Shown piece by piece: positions 1-7,667 of a stretch of DNA of 64,000 nt. Numbering within the stretch: position 1 is the stretch's first letter; each line of letters opens with the position of its first letter. Below the pieces are notes generated by a model. It worked only from the letters and a program-made list of their open reading frames with translations, searched no databases and was not told where the DNA came from. The DNA comes from Micromonospora cabrerizensis. Its GTDB lineage: Bacteria > Actinomycetota > Actinomycetes > Mycobacteriales > Micromonosporaceae. Both the position numbers and the translations under genes were made by a program. The stretch spans positions 1 through 64,000 of the forward strand of contig NZ_JAKKFI010000090.1 of assembly GCF_022230955.1 (NCBI RefSeq). Direction: 5' to 3'.

Positions 1-44
1 CCGGCGAAGAAGAGGCCGAGCAGGGCGTACCAGGCGAGGTCCAC
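1..44 (-). CDS. cydB: Cytochrome bd oxidase subunit II, N-terminal fragment
   Basis: Only the first 14 codons lie in the window, so the gene runs off the left edge. It opens with a GTG start, and the residues VDLAWYALLGLFF are typical of the hydrophobic N-terminus of CydB. A GAGGAG ribosome site lies 7 bases upstream (51-56). It follows cydA on the same strand, and the two subunits form the membrane quinol oxidase with high oxygen affinity. The identification leans on the cydA neighbour, because 14 codons alone would not be enough. Confidence 0.75.
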   Translation of the reverse strand, partial: MDLAWYALLGLFFA

Positions 45-56
45 GGTCTTCTCCTC

Positions 57-136
57 AGTTCCTCAATACCTCAGTTACTCAGTGCCTCAGTTGCTCAGTG
101 CCTCAGTGCCTCAGTTGCTCAGTGCCTCAGTGCCTC
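57..136. repeat. Ten tandem octamers across the cydA stop codon
   Basis: On the minus strand this is ten back-to-back 8-bp units, mostly GAGGCACT with variants GAGCAACT, GAGTAACT, GAGGTATT and GAGGAACT. The array begins inside the last codons of cydA, crosses its stop at 111 and ends against the cydB ribosome site. Several units contain GAGG and so resemble weak ribosome sites. Units nearer cydB are more diverged. Confidence 0.9.
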
Positions 137-1388
137 GGGCGAAGGCCGGTTCGGGGTGGGCCGACTCGGTCGGCGGCGCCGGTGGGCGGCCGAGTGCCGG
201 GTCGGCCGCGCCCCGCGCCGCGTGCCGGGCGAGCAGCACCCAGTTGGTGACGGCGAGGGTGCCGAGCAGCAGGCTGAACCCGATCAGCGAGGCGAGCATC
301 ACCGGCGCGCCGACCGGGGAGACGGCCTGCTCGGTGGGGAGCAGCCCGTACGCCACCCAGGGCTGGCGGCCGACCTCGCGGGAGATCCAGCCGAGGATCA
401 CCGCGACGAACGGCAGTGGCAGGGCGAGCAGGATCAGCCACAGCGGGAAGCGCAGCCGGATGATCCAGTCCCGGAAGAGCAGAGGAAGCAGCAACCAGAC
501 GCAGCCGAGGGTGAAGCCGATCAGGATCATGAAGCCCAGCCCGACGCTGGCCAGCACCGGTGGCGTGTAGTCGCCGGGGCCGAACCGGGTGGTCCACTCG
601 GCGATCAGCGCCTGCGCCTCCGGGCTCTGGCCGCCGAACTTGGTCGGCTGCACGCCGCCGACCGGGCCGAACTGGGCGAAGCCGAAGCCCTGCACCAGGC
701 TGATCGCCAGCGCCGAGGTGACCAGCCCGATCCGCAGCGAGGTGCGGAAGAGCACGAAGTCGGGCGTACGCCGGATCAGGTGCCAGGCGCTGACCGCCGC
801 CATCAGCATCCCGCCGACCAGCAACGCGGCCGACACCACGTGCCCGAACGCCATGCCGAGGCTGGGGTTGGTCAGCAGCGCGCCGAAGTCGGTGAGGTGG
901 GCGATGCCGTCGCGCACCTCGTAACCGACCGGGTTCTGCAACCAGGAGTTGGCCACCATGATCCAGAACGCCGAGGCGTACGCGGTGATCGCCACGCCCC
1001 AGAGCAGCGCGAGATGGACACCCTTGCCGAGCCGGTGCCAGCCGAAGATCCACATCCCGAGGAACGTGGATTCGAGGAAGAACGCCACCAGCGTCTCGAT
1101 GGCCAGCGGCGCGCCGAAGACATTGCCGACGTAGCGCGACAGGCCACTCCAGTTCAGCCCGAACTGGAACTCCATCACGATGCCGGTGGCGATGCCGAGC
1201 ACGTAGTTGATCACGTAGAGCTGGCCCCAGTAGCGGGTCAGCCGCTCCCACTTCGGGGTGCCGGTGAGCACCCAGGCGGTCTGCATCCCGACCAGCAGGG
1301 TGACCAGCCCGAGCGTGACGACCACGAAGAGGAAGTGGATCGAGGTGGTGGTGGCGAACTGCAGGCGGGCGAGGAGCAGGGTGTCCAT
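111..1388 (-). CDS. cydA: Cytochrome bd oxidase subunit I (short Q-loop)
   Basis: CydA carries the haems and the quinol site of the bd-type terminal oxidase, which reduces oxygen to water in the cytoplasmic membrane. The 425-residue protein has about nine membrane segments. His18 in SIHFLF matches the N-terminal haem ligand, and a GRQPW motif near residue 340 belongs to the quinol-binding loop. E. coli CydA has about 522 residues. The shorter length fits the short Q-loop form common in Gram-positives. ATG at 1388 begins MDTLLLARLQF. The last codons are made of an octamer repeat that continues to cydB. The upstream region holds a strong inverted repeat with GTAGTAG half-sites, probably an operator. 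Confidence 0.95.
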   Translation of the reverse strand: MDTLLLARLQFATTTSIHFLFVVVTLGLVTLLVGMQTAWVLTGTPKWERLTRYWGQLYVINYVLGIATGIVMEFQFGLNWSGLSRYVGNVFGAPLAIETLVAFFLESTFLGMWIFGWHRLGKGVHLALLWGVAITAYASAFWIMVANSWLQNPVGYEVRDGIAHLTDFGALLTNPSLGMAFGHVVSAALLVGGMLMAAVSAWHLIRRTPDFVLFRTSLRIGLVTSALAISLVQGFGFAQFGPVGGVQPTKFGGQSPEAQALIAEWTTRFGPGDYTPPVLASVGLGFMILIGFTLGCVWLLLPLLFRDWIIRLRFPLWLILLALPLPFVAVILGWISREVGRQPWVAYGLLPTEQAVSPVGAPVMLASLIGFSLLLGTLAVTNWVLLARHAARGAADPALGRPPAPPTESAHPEPAFARGTEALSN

Positions 1389-1428
1389 GGCCGGCTCTCC
1401 GTAGTGTTGGCTCCCTTGTCGTAGCCAC

Positions 1429-1500
1429 CCTACACGTAGGTTCTCTACACGTCTGACTACTACGTGCTGTCGTAATAGAGTCTACGACATCACGTAGTAG
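1429..1500. promoter_or_regulatory. Candidate BlaI-type operator region of cydAB
   Basis: Two symmetric elements lie upstream of cydA. CCTACACGTAGG (1429-1440) is palindromic except at the centre. A long inverted repeat has arms 1457-1474 and 1483-1500 (CTACTACGTG then TGTCGTA, 17 of 18 paired) around an 8-base spacer. The CTACTAC/GTAGTAG half-sites also occur in front of the blaI-like gene. That the BlaI-like protein binds here is inference. Confidence 0.6.
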
Positions 1501-1513
1501 TTGTGGGGCCGGG

Positions 1514-1589
1514 AAGATCGCGCTCGATCCTGGATGTAGTGGCCTCGTCGGCCGTGGAGGCCACTCGATCCTGGATCGAGCGCGATCTT
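1514..1589. terminator. Long GATC-type palindrome, probable terminator
   Basis: AAGATCGCGCTCGATCC at 1514-1530 pairs with its complement ending at 1589. The stem continues with a few mismatches to AGTGGCCTC/GAGGCCACT around a loop of about ten bases. It lies about 120 bases beyond the end of the M56 protease gene and just upstream of the cydA control region. It has no T-run. It belongs to a recurring family of palindromes in this window. Confidence 0.65.
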
Positions 1590-1709
1590 GCAATGGGGAG
1601 GCGGGCAGCGGGGCGCGGGGCGCACGCGGGGCGCGGTGACCCGCCGCGGCGAGAGCACCGCGGGGCGCGGGTGTGGGCGCGGGGGTGCGGGTGCTGCGCG
1701 GGGGTCAGG

Positions 1710-2615
1710 TCAGGACAGGAAGAGGGTGACCGGGAGGGCGACCAGCGTGCTGGCGACCGCGAGGGCGGTGGCGCCGAGCACCCGGGGCGGCCGGTCGGTG
1801 ACCAGGAGGCGCTGGACCCGTACGTCGAGATCCCGGTCGCCCATGCCCAGCGCGCCGGCCGGCGTGATGCGGTGACCGGCGGCGGCGAAGCGGCGTAGTG
1901 CTCCGGCGAGCGGCGCTTCGGCGTGCAGCTCACACGCCTTGTCGTCGGCACGCATCTCGACCAGCAGGGCGACCCGCTCGTGGGCGTCGCGGACCCAGCC
2001 GAACCACGGCAACGCCCGGCACAGCGCGGTGAACGGCAGCAGCACCAGATCGTGCCGCTCGTGGGCATGCGCGCGCTCGTGGCTGAGCACCGCGGCCAGC
2101 TCGGCGCGGTCCAGCAGGCTCAGTGTGCCGGCGCTGACCACCACCTGCGGCTTCACCCCGGGCAGGCAGTACGCGGCGGCGCTCGGATGATCCAGCACCA
2201 GCGCACCGGGTGCGGCCGGATCATCCCGGGCGACCAGGGAGAGCAGGTCCCGGTGCCGGCGCTGGGCGCGTACGGTGCCGTGGATGCTGCGGACGGTCGT
2301 GGTCACCAGCACCGCGCCGATGCCGAAGCCCACGCCGACGCCGGCGAGGTGGAAGGCGTTCACCCCGATCGGCAGCGTGCCGTGGGCGAGGTCGTCGGCC
2401 AGGGCGAGCAGCGCGCTGCCGGTCGGCCGGTCGTACGCGCTCAACCCGAGCGCCATGGGCAGGCCCATCGCGGAGAGGCCCAGCGCCAACCCGACGGCCT
2501 GCCAGCAGATGATCGCCACCCGGGGGCTGCGCCACGTCCAGGTGGAGCGGGCCAGCACCTGGGCCGTCAGGTAGCAGGCCAACATGGTGGCGGCGAAGTG
2601 CACGGCGTACGCCAT
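1710..2615 (-). CDS. M56-family (BlaR1-like) membrane metalloprotease
   Basis: This 301-residue protein has several N-terminal membrane segments (roughly residues 5-22, 34-56 and 90-112) and then a zinc protease domain. The HERAH sequence near residue 195 fits the HExxH motif, and EMRADDKA downstream supplies the likely third zinc ligand. It lacks the external penicillin-sensor domain of true BlaR1. It starts 10 bases after the BlaI-like gene on the same strand, so the two are co-transcribed. In this arrangement the protease usually cleaves the repressor after a membrane signal, but the signal here is unknown. No beta-lactamase gene is nearby, so a role in envelope or respiratory control is as likely as drug resistance. 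Confidence 0.85.
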   Translation of the reverse strand: MAYAVHFAATMLACYLTAQVLARSTWTWRSPRVAIICWQAVGLALGLSAMGLPMALGLSAYDRPTGSALLALADDLAHGTLPIGVNAFHLAGVGVGFGIGAVLVTTTVRSIHGTVRAQRRHRDLLSLVARDDPAAPGALVLDHPSAAAYCLPGVKPQVVVSAGTLSLLDRAELAAVLSHERAHAHERHDLVLLPFTALCRALPWFGWVRDAHERVALLVEMRADDKACELHAEAPLAGALRRFAAAGHRITPAGALGMGDRDLDVRVQRLLVTDRPPRVLGATALAVASTLVALPVTLFLS

Positions 2616-2625
2616 GGCGCGCGTC

Positions 2626-3096
2626 CTACCGCTCCGCTGCCTCGCCGGCGGTTCGCCGGCCCGTCGGTGCGTCCAGGCGGTCGGTCAGCTCGGTGTCGGC
2701 TGGGTCGCCGCCGGTGGAACCTGGACCGGTCAGGCCCGCCTCGCTGCCCAGGGCCGCCCGCAGCACCTCGGCCTCGGTGCCGGTCACCGAGCGGGCGAAC
2801 CGCACCAGCGCGGCGTCCCGGCTGCCGCCGAGATCGAGGGCGTCGAGCATGAGCTGGGCGATGTGCGCCTCACGGCTGGCCGCCGGCCGGTAGCGCCAGG
2901 CCCGGCCCTCGCGCTCCCGCTGCACCATGCCCTTGCCGGCGAGCCGGTCCAGCACGGTCATCACCGTGGTGTACGCCAACTCGCGGCCGTCGAGCGCGTC
3001 GGCCACCTCGCGCACGGTCACACCGTCCGACGTGCCGGGGACCACGTCCCACAACACGTCCATCACCGCACGCTCAAGATCGCCCAACCGAGTCAC
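2626..3096 (-). CDS. BlaI/MecI-family winged-helix repressor
   Basis: The N-terminal 80 residues (LGDLERAVMDVLW, then VREVADAL and YTTVMTVLDRLAGKGMV) are the classic BlaI/MecI winged helix, with the TVMTVLDRL recognition helix. A helical dimerisation region follows to about residue 115, and then a variable, charged tail to residue 156. GTG at 3096 is the start. It forms a two-gene operon with the M56 protease. A candidate operator (3106-3121) overlaps the expected promoter, which suggests autoregulation. Similar half-sites in front of cydA make that operon a candidate second target. Confidence 0.9.
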   Translation of the reverse strand: MTRLGDLERAVMDVLWDVVPGTSDGVTVREVADALDGRELAYTTVMTVLDRLAGKGMVQREREGRAWRYRPAASREAHIAQLMLDALDLGGSRDAALVRFARSVTGTEAEVLRAALGSEAGLTGPGSTGGDPADTELTDRLDAPTGRRTAGEAAER

Positions 3097-3105
3097 GCAC
3101 CAATC

Positions 3106-3121
3106 CTACCCCCGGTAGTAG
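3106..3121. promoter_or_regulatory. Candidate operator upstream of the blaI-like gene
   Basis: CTACCCCCGGTAGTAG contains the symmetric pair CTACC/GGTAG with a 3-base spacer and ends in a GTAGTAG half-site. It lies 10-25 bases upstream of the start codon. The same half-site appears twice in the cydA control region. Confidence 0.5.
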
Positions 3122-3165
3122 AGCCCTGGCCCCCACGCCCACCCCACCGGCCCTCCTTCTCAGCC

Positions 3166-3224
3166 GTGATCATGGGGTTGACCGGGCCAAGCGAGATCAA
3201 AAACCCCGCCAACCCCATGATCAC
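3166..3224. terminator. GATC-type palindrome, 15-bp perfect arms
   Basis: GTGATCATGGGGTTG (3166-3180) is perfectly complementary to 3210-3224, with a 29-base loop that includes a short A-run. It is one of three palindromes in the 527-base gap between the short aldehyde dehydrogenase gene and the blaI-like gene. A role in ending transcription from the aldehyde dehydrogenase operon is likely but not shown. Confidence 0.6.
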
Positions 3225-3247
3225 CAACCAGGATCGGCGGACCGGCG

Positions 3248-3327
3248 CAAGATCCGCACAAGTTCAGGGATGTTGCTGCCTCAGGCGCTCCGCAGGCAGC
3301 AACATCCCGGAAGTTGCGCAGATCTTG
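3248..3327. repeat. GATC-type palindrome, homologue of 50931-51004
   Basis: Imperfect palindrome from CAAGATC to GATCTTG, with inner arms GGGATGTTGCTGCCT and AGGCAGCAACATCCC. The whole unit, including parts of the loop, aligns with the palindrome at 50931-51004 (shared GATCCGCACAA, TCAGGG, AGGCAGCA and GAAGTTGCGC blocks). The two are therefore dispersed copies of one element rather than unrelated hairpins. Confidence 0.7.
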
Positions 3328-3530
3328 ACCGCCCCGGCGAGGGCGGGCGAAGCGCGCACCGGCGGCGAGGAGCGGCCCGGCGAGGGCGGCCCGGCGGCGA
3401 GGAACGGGCCGGCGGCGGGAGAGCGCCCGGCACAGACAGTGCCTCACCGCACCTACCTGCCCCCGACCGGCAACCCGACCCGAGGCAGAACCCGTGAGCT
3501 GACCCACCCCGGCGAACCCGGCCCACGTCA

Positions 3531-3606
3531 GGTTTTCCGGGGGAGCCCCACCCGCGCAGGGATCAAGCCTGACCGCCCGGAGCGGGTGGGGCTCCCCCGG
3601 AAAACC
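3531..3606. terminator. 25-bp perfect inverted repeat
   Basis: A 25-base arm at 3531-3555, beginning GGTTTTCCGGGGGAG, is perfectly complementary to 3582-3606, with a 26-base loop. It lies 17 bases downstream of the short aldehyde dehydrogenase gene, which suits a terminator for that operon. The stretch 3330-3530 between it and the previous palindrome is very G/C-rich, and I see no gene in it. Confidence 0.65.
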
Positions 3607-3623
3607 CAAAGGCCGGGAACGAA

Positions 3624-4448
3624 TCACACCCCCTTGGGATGCCACACGGTCTTGGTCTCCAGCAGCGCCGTCATCCGAGCCAGACCCGGGTCGACGGACC
3701 AGTCGTGGTCGGCCGGGGCAGGCCGGAGCACCCGCTTGAGGTTCTCCGCCGCCCTGACCTCCAGGTCGGTGGCGAGCGAGGTGTCGGTCACCCCGCTCAG
3801 GTCGATCGCGTTGACGTCCATGTGCGCAGCCAGCGCCGGCGCGGTCTCGGTGATCGCGCCGGTGAGAATGTTGACCACCCCACCGGGCAGGTCGGAGGTG
3901 GCCAGCACCTCGGCCAGCGTCACCGCAGCCAGTGGCTCGGAGGGCGAGGCCGCCACGACCACCGTGTTGCCGCTGACGATCGCCGGGGCGATCACGCTGA
4001 CCAGGCCGAGCAGCGCCGGGCGCTCGGGGGCGACCACCGCGACCACGCCGGTCGGCTCGGGCGCCGAGATGTTGAAGTACGGGCCGGCGACCGGGTTGGC
4101 GCCGCCGTACACCTGGGCGAGCTTGTCGGCCCAGCCGGCGTACCAGACCCAGCGGTCCACCGCGGCGTCCACCTCGTCGCCGGGCACGCCCAGGGCGACG
4201 AACTGCTCGCGGCGGCCCTCCAGCATCTCGGCGGCGCGGTAGAGGATCTGACCCCGGTTGTACGCGGTCGCGCCGGCCCAGCCCTTCACGGCGGCGCGGG
4301 CGGCGACCACCGCGTCCCGGGCGTCCTTGCGGGAGGCCAGTGACACATTCGAGGACTGCACGAGATACGACCGTCCCGACTCGCTGCGCGGGAACTTCCC
4401 GCCGATGAAGAGCTTGTACGTCTTGCGTACCGCGACGCGCTCAGACAT
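3624..4448 (-). CDS. Truncated aldehyde dehydrogenase-like protein, no catalytic cysteine
   Basis: The 274-residue protein aligns with the N-terminal half of aldehyde dehydrogenases (YKLFIGGKFPRSESGRSY; WVWYAGWADKL; GVVNILTG) and stops near where the active site would begin. It contains no cysteine at all. The usual PWNFP motif is replaced by APERPA, and the NAD-site lysine motif KPAE by SPSEP. It cannot be an active dehydrogenase by the normal mechanism. ATG at 4448 is chosen because it overlaps the end of the full-length dehydrogenase by 8 bases, which implies translational coupling. A structural or regulatory partner of that enzyme is the most economical guess. The reading frame is intact with normal codon use, so it is not an obvious decaying pseudogene. 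Confidence 0.85.
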   Translation of the reverse strand: MSERVAVRKTYKLFIGGKFPRSESGRSYLVQSSNVSLASRKDARDAVVAARAAVKGWAGATAYNRGQILYRAAEMLEGRREQFVALGVPGDEVDAAVDRWVWYAGWADKLAQVYGGANPVAGPYFNISAPEPTGVVAVVAPERPALLGLVSVIAPAIVSGNTVVVAASPSEPLAAVTLAEVLATSDLPGGVVNILTGAITETAPALAAHMDVNAIDLSGVTDTSLATDLEVRAAENLKRVLRPAPADHDWSVDPGLARMTALLETKTVWHPKGV

Positions 4449-5871
4449 TGAGGTAGCCCTCCAGCCCGTGCCGGCCGCCCTCGCGACCGTAACCCGACTC
4501 CTTGTAGCCACCGAACGGCGAGGTGGGGTCGAACTTGTTGAACGTGTTGGCCCAGACCACGCCGGCGCGCAGCCGGTCGGCCATCCACAGGATCCGCGAA
4601 CCCTTGTCGGTCCAGATGCCGGCCGACAGCCCGTACGGCGTGTTGTTGGCCTTCTCGACGGCCTCGGCCGGGGTGCGGAAGGTGAGCACCGACAGCACCG
4701 GGCCGAAGATCTCCTCGCGGGCGATCCGGTGGGCCTGGGTGACCCCGGTGAAGATGGTGGGCGCGAACCAGAAGCCGCGCTCGGGCAGCTCGCACGGCGG
4801 TGACCAGCGCTCGGCGCCCTCGGCGGAGCCGGCGTCGGACAGCTCGCGGATCCGCTCCAGCTGGGCGGCGGAGTTGATCGCGCCGACGTCGGTGTTCTTG
4901 TCCAGTGGGTCGCCGACCCGGAGCTGGGCCATCCGCCGCTTCAGCGACTCCAGTACGCGGTCGGCCACGTTCTCCTGGACCAGCAGGCGGGAGCCGGCGC
5001 AGCAGACGTGCCCCTGGTTGAAGAAGATGCCGTTGACGATGCCCTCGACGGCCTGGTCGATGGGCGCGTCGTCGAAGACGATGTTGGCGGCCTTGCCGCC
5101 CAGTTCCAGGGTGAGCTTCTTGCTGGTGCCGGCGACGGACCGGGCGATGGCCCGGCCGACCTCGGTGGAGCCGGTGAAGGCGACCTTGTCGACGCCGGTG
5201 TGCTCGACCAGTGCCCGGCCGGTGTCGCCGGCGCCGGTGACGATGTTGACGACACCGGCCGGCAGGTCGGCCTGCTGGCAGATCTCGGCGAAGAGCAGCG
5301 CGGTGAGCGGGGTGGTCTCGGCGGGCTTCAGCACCACCGTGTTGCCCGCGGCGAGCGCCGGGGCGATCTTCCAGGCCAGCATGAGCAGCGGGAAGTTCCA
5401 CGGGATGACCTGCGCGGCCACGCCGATCGGCCGGGGGTTCGGGCCGAAGCCTGCGTGGCTCAGCTTGTCGGCCCAACCGGCGTAGTAGAAGAAGTGCGCG
5501 GCGACCAGCGGCAGGTCGACGTCCCGGGACTCCCGGATGGGCTTGCCGTTGTCCAGGGATTCCAGGACGGCCAGCTCGCGGGAGCGCTCCTGGATGAGCC
5601 GGGCGATCCGGTACAGGTACTTCGCCCGGTCCCGGCCCGACATCGGACCCCAGACCTTGTCGTACGCCTTGCGGGCGGCACGCACGGCGCGCTCCACGTC
5701 CTGGGCGCCGGCCTCTGCGATCTCGGCCAGCACCTCCTCGGAGGCGGGGTTGATCGACTTGAAGCTGCCACCGTCGGTGGGGTCGACGAACGTGCCGTCG
5801 ATGAACAGCCCGTACGAGGGTTTGAGGTCCACCACCGAGCGGGACTCGGGGGCGGGGGCGTATTCGAACAT
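4441..5871 (-). CDS. Aldehyde dehydrogenase
   Basis: Full-length NAD(P)-dependent aldehyde dehydrogenase of 476 residues. PWNFP and LKPAETTPL form the cofactor site, FTGSTEVG the Rossmann turn, ELGGK carries the general-base glutamate, and NQGHVCCAGSR the nucleophilic cysteine. It lies 6 bases after deoC on the same strand, so acetaldehyde from deoxyribose-phosphate cleavage is the likely substrate. It is followed, with overlap, by a catalytically dead short homologue. The start ATG at 5871 gives MFEYAPAPESR. Confidence 0.93.
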   Translation of the reverse strand: MFEYAPAPESRSVVDLKPSYGLFIDGTFVDPTDGGSFKSINPASEEVLAEIAEAGAQDVERAVRAARKAYDKVWGPMSGRDRAKYLYRIARLIQERSRELAVLESLDNGKPIRESRDVDLPLVAAHFFYYAGWADKLSHAGFGPNPRPIGVAAQVIPWNFPLLMLAWKIAPALAAGNTVVLKPAETTPLTALLFAEICQQADLPAGVVNIVTGAGDTGRALVEHTGVDKVAFTGSTEVGRAIARSVAGTSKKLTLELGGKAANIVFDDAPIDQAVEGIVNGIFFNQGHVCCAGSRLLVQENVADRVLESLKRRMAQLRVGDPLDKNTDVGAINSAAQLERIRELSDAGSAEGAERWSPPCELPERGFWFAPTIFTGVTQAHRIAREEIFGPVLSVLTFRTPAEAVEKANNTPYGLSAGIWTDKGSRILWMADRLRAGVVWANTFNKFDPTSPFGGYKESGYGREGGRHGLEGYLNV

Positions 5872-5877
5872 CGGCTA

Positions 5878-6837
5878 TCAGTCCAGGGTGAAGTAGTCGG
5901 GACCGGAGTAGGTGCCGGTCGTCAGCTTGGTGCGCTGCATCAGCAGGTCGTTGAGCAGGCTGGACGCGCCGAAGCGGAACCAGTCCGGGTCGAGCCAGTC
6001 CGGGCCGACGGTCTCGTTGACCATCACCAGGTACTTGATCGCGTCCTTGGTGGTCTTGATGCCACCGGCGGGCTTCACGCCCACCTGCCGCCCGGTCGCC
6101 GCCCGGAAGTCACGGACCGCTTCCAGCATCACCAGGGTCACCGGCAGGGTCGCCGCGACCGGGACCTTGCCGGTGGAGGTCTTGATGAAGTCGCCGCCGG
6201 CCAGCATGGCCAGCCAGGAGGCCCGCCGCACGTTGTCGTAGGTGGCCAGCTCGCCGGTCTCCAGGATCACCTTGAGGTGGGCGTCGCCGGAGGCCTCCTT
6301 GGTGGCCACGATCTCGTCGTAGACCTCCTTGTAGCGCCCGGCCAGGAACGCACCCCGGTTGATCACCATGTCGATCTCGTCGGCGCCGGCCGCGACGGCG
6401 GCCCGGGTGTCGGCGAGCTTGATCTCCAAGGGGGCCTGACCCGACGGGAACGCGGTCGCCACGCTGGCCAGGTGCACGGCGGATCCGCGCAGCACCTCGG
6501 CCACGTACGGGACCATCGCCGGGTAGACGCAGACCGCGCCGACGTGTGGGCAGGACGGGTCGGCCGGGTCCGGGCGCAGCGCCTTCGCGGCGAGCGCGCG
6601 CACCTTGCCCGGGGTGTCCGCCCCCTCCAGGGTGGTCAGGTCGACCATCCGGATCGCCAGGTCGATCGCCTGGGCCTTGGCGGTGGTCTTGATGGATCGG
6701 GTGCCGAGCTGTGCCGCCCGCTGCTCCGCGCCGACCTGGTCCACACCGGGAAGCCCGTGCAGGAAGGTCCGCAGAGCGGTCTCGGATCGTCCCAGCTCGG
6801 AGAGCTCCGACCGGGCCGACGTCGTTGTCGCCGTCAT
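5878..6837 (-). CDS. deoC: Deoxyribose-phosphate aldolase
   Basis: Cleaves 2-deoxyribose 5-phosphate to glyceraldehyde 3-phosphate and acetaldehyde, the last step of deoxynucleoside catabolism. The protein is about 319 residues, longer than the E. coli enzyme (259), mainly through an N-terminal extension. GGDFIKTSTGK carries the Schiff-base lysine and VGVKPAGGIKT the second active-site lysine. EIDMVINRGAF is another conserved strand. I chose ATG at 6837. A GTG at 6855 would add six residues, and neither has a good ribosome site. It is the first gene of an operon with the two aldehyde dehydrogenase genes. Confidence 0.95.
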   Translation of the reverse strand: MTATTTSARSELSELGRSETALRTFLHGLPGVDQVGAEQRAAQLGTRSIKTTAKAQAIDLAIRMVDLTTLEGADTPGKVRALAAKALRPDPADPSCPHVGAVCVYPAMVPYVAEVLRGSAVHLASVATAFPSGQAPLEIKLADTRAAVAAGADEIDMVINRGAFLAGRYKEVYDEIVATKEASGDAHLKVILETGELATYDNVRRASWLAMLAGGDFIKTSTGKVPVAATLPVTLVMLEAVRDFRAATGRQVGVKPAGGIKTTKDAIKYLVMVNETVGPDWLDPDWFRFGASSLLNDLLMQRTKLTTGTYSGPDYFTLD

Positions 6838-6960
6838 GCCGAGAAGTCTACGCACCGGACGGCTGAGTGATCTTGGTCACGGCGGGCCCGGCGTGAGCGG
6901 CGTCGCTGGTCCGACCGCACCCGCACCACCGCGCCGAACGGACCGGTAGGTTGAGCGATC

Positions 6961-7593
6961 GTGGACGTACACGTCATTGACCACCCGCTGGCCCAGTCTC
7001 GGCTGACCGCCATGCGGGACGCGCGCACCGATTCCTCGACGTTCCGGGCGGCGCTGCACGAACTGACCACCATGCTGGTGTACGAGGCGGCGCGTTCCTT
7101 CCCCGTCGAGCGGTACCAGGTGCAGACGCCGGTCACCGGCGCCGAGGGCACCCGGCTGGCCAACCCGCCGCTGCTGGTGCCGGTGCTGCGGGCCGGCCTC
7201 GGCATGGCGGACGCCGCACTCGGCCTGCTGCCGGAGTCCTCGATGGGCTTCGTCGGCCTGGCCCGTGACGAGGAGACCTACGAGCCGCGCGCGTACATGG
7301 AGTCGCTGCCCCGCGATCTGACCGGGCTGCCGGTGCTGGTGCTCGACCCGATGCTGGCGACCGGTGGCTCGCTGGAGCATTCCTGCCGGTTGCTGGCCGA
7401 CCGTGGCTGCACCGACATCACCGTGCTCTGCGTGCTCGCCGCCCCGGTGGGCATCGAGCGGCTGGAACGCTCCGGCCTGCCGTTGCGGCTGGTCACGGCC
7501 TCGATCGACCAGGGGCTCAACGACAGCATGTTCATCGTCCCCGGGCTCGGGGACGCCGGCGACCGCCAGTTCGGCGGCATGCCCCGGTTCTGA
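6961..7593 (+). CDS. upp: Uracil phosphoribosyltransferase
   Basis: Converts uracil and PRPP to UMP in pyrimidine salvage. The 210-residue length matches the family. LVPVLRAGLGMADA is the characteristic N-terminal block, DPMLATGGS the PRPP-binding loop, and GLGDAGDRQFG the C-terminal uracil-binding block. It starts at GTG 6961. It is divergent from deoC with about 120 bases between, so the two salvage genes may share a control region. Location beside a phosphohexomutase gene matches the mycobacterial order. Confidence 0.97.
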   Translation: MDVHVIDHPLAQSRLTAMRDARTDSSTFRAALHELTTMLVYEAARSFPVERYQVQTPVTGAEGTRLANPPLLVPVLRAGLGMADAALGLLPESSMGFVGLARDEETYEPRAYMESLPRDLTGLPVLVLDPMLATGGSLEHSCRLLADRGCTDITVLCVLAAPVGIERLERSGLPLRLVTASIDQGLNDSMFIVPGLGDAGDRQFGGMPRF

Positions 7594-7667
7594 GCGCGAC
7601 ACCCGGTCGGTGCCGGGTGTGGCGGGTCCGTGCGCGGTGGTGCGCGGACCCGCTACCGTCTCGGGCC

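Noticed and set aside
57..136. CRISPR-like array
   Set aside because: The octamers are contiguous without spacers, so this is a simple tandem repeat.
127..1593. 488-codon open frame overlapping cydA on the same strand
   Set aside because: It has an Arg/Pro/His-rich frame-shift composition, while cydA in the other frame is complete.
1710..3096. Beta-lactam resistance locus
   Set aside because: BlaI/M56 proteins are present, but there is no beta-lactamase or penicillin-binding protein gene and the M56 protein lacks the sensor domain.
5008..6870. Long open frame on the plus strand opposite the aldehyde dehydrogenase and deoC genes
   Set aside because: The minus strand has intact catalytic motifs throughout. 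The plus frame is a by-product of G/C-rich codon bias and has no recognisable domain.
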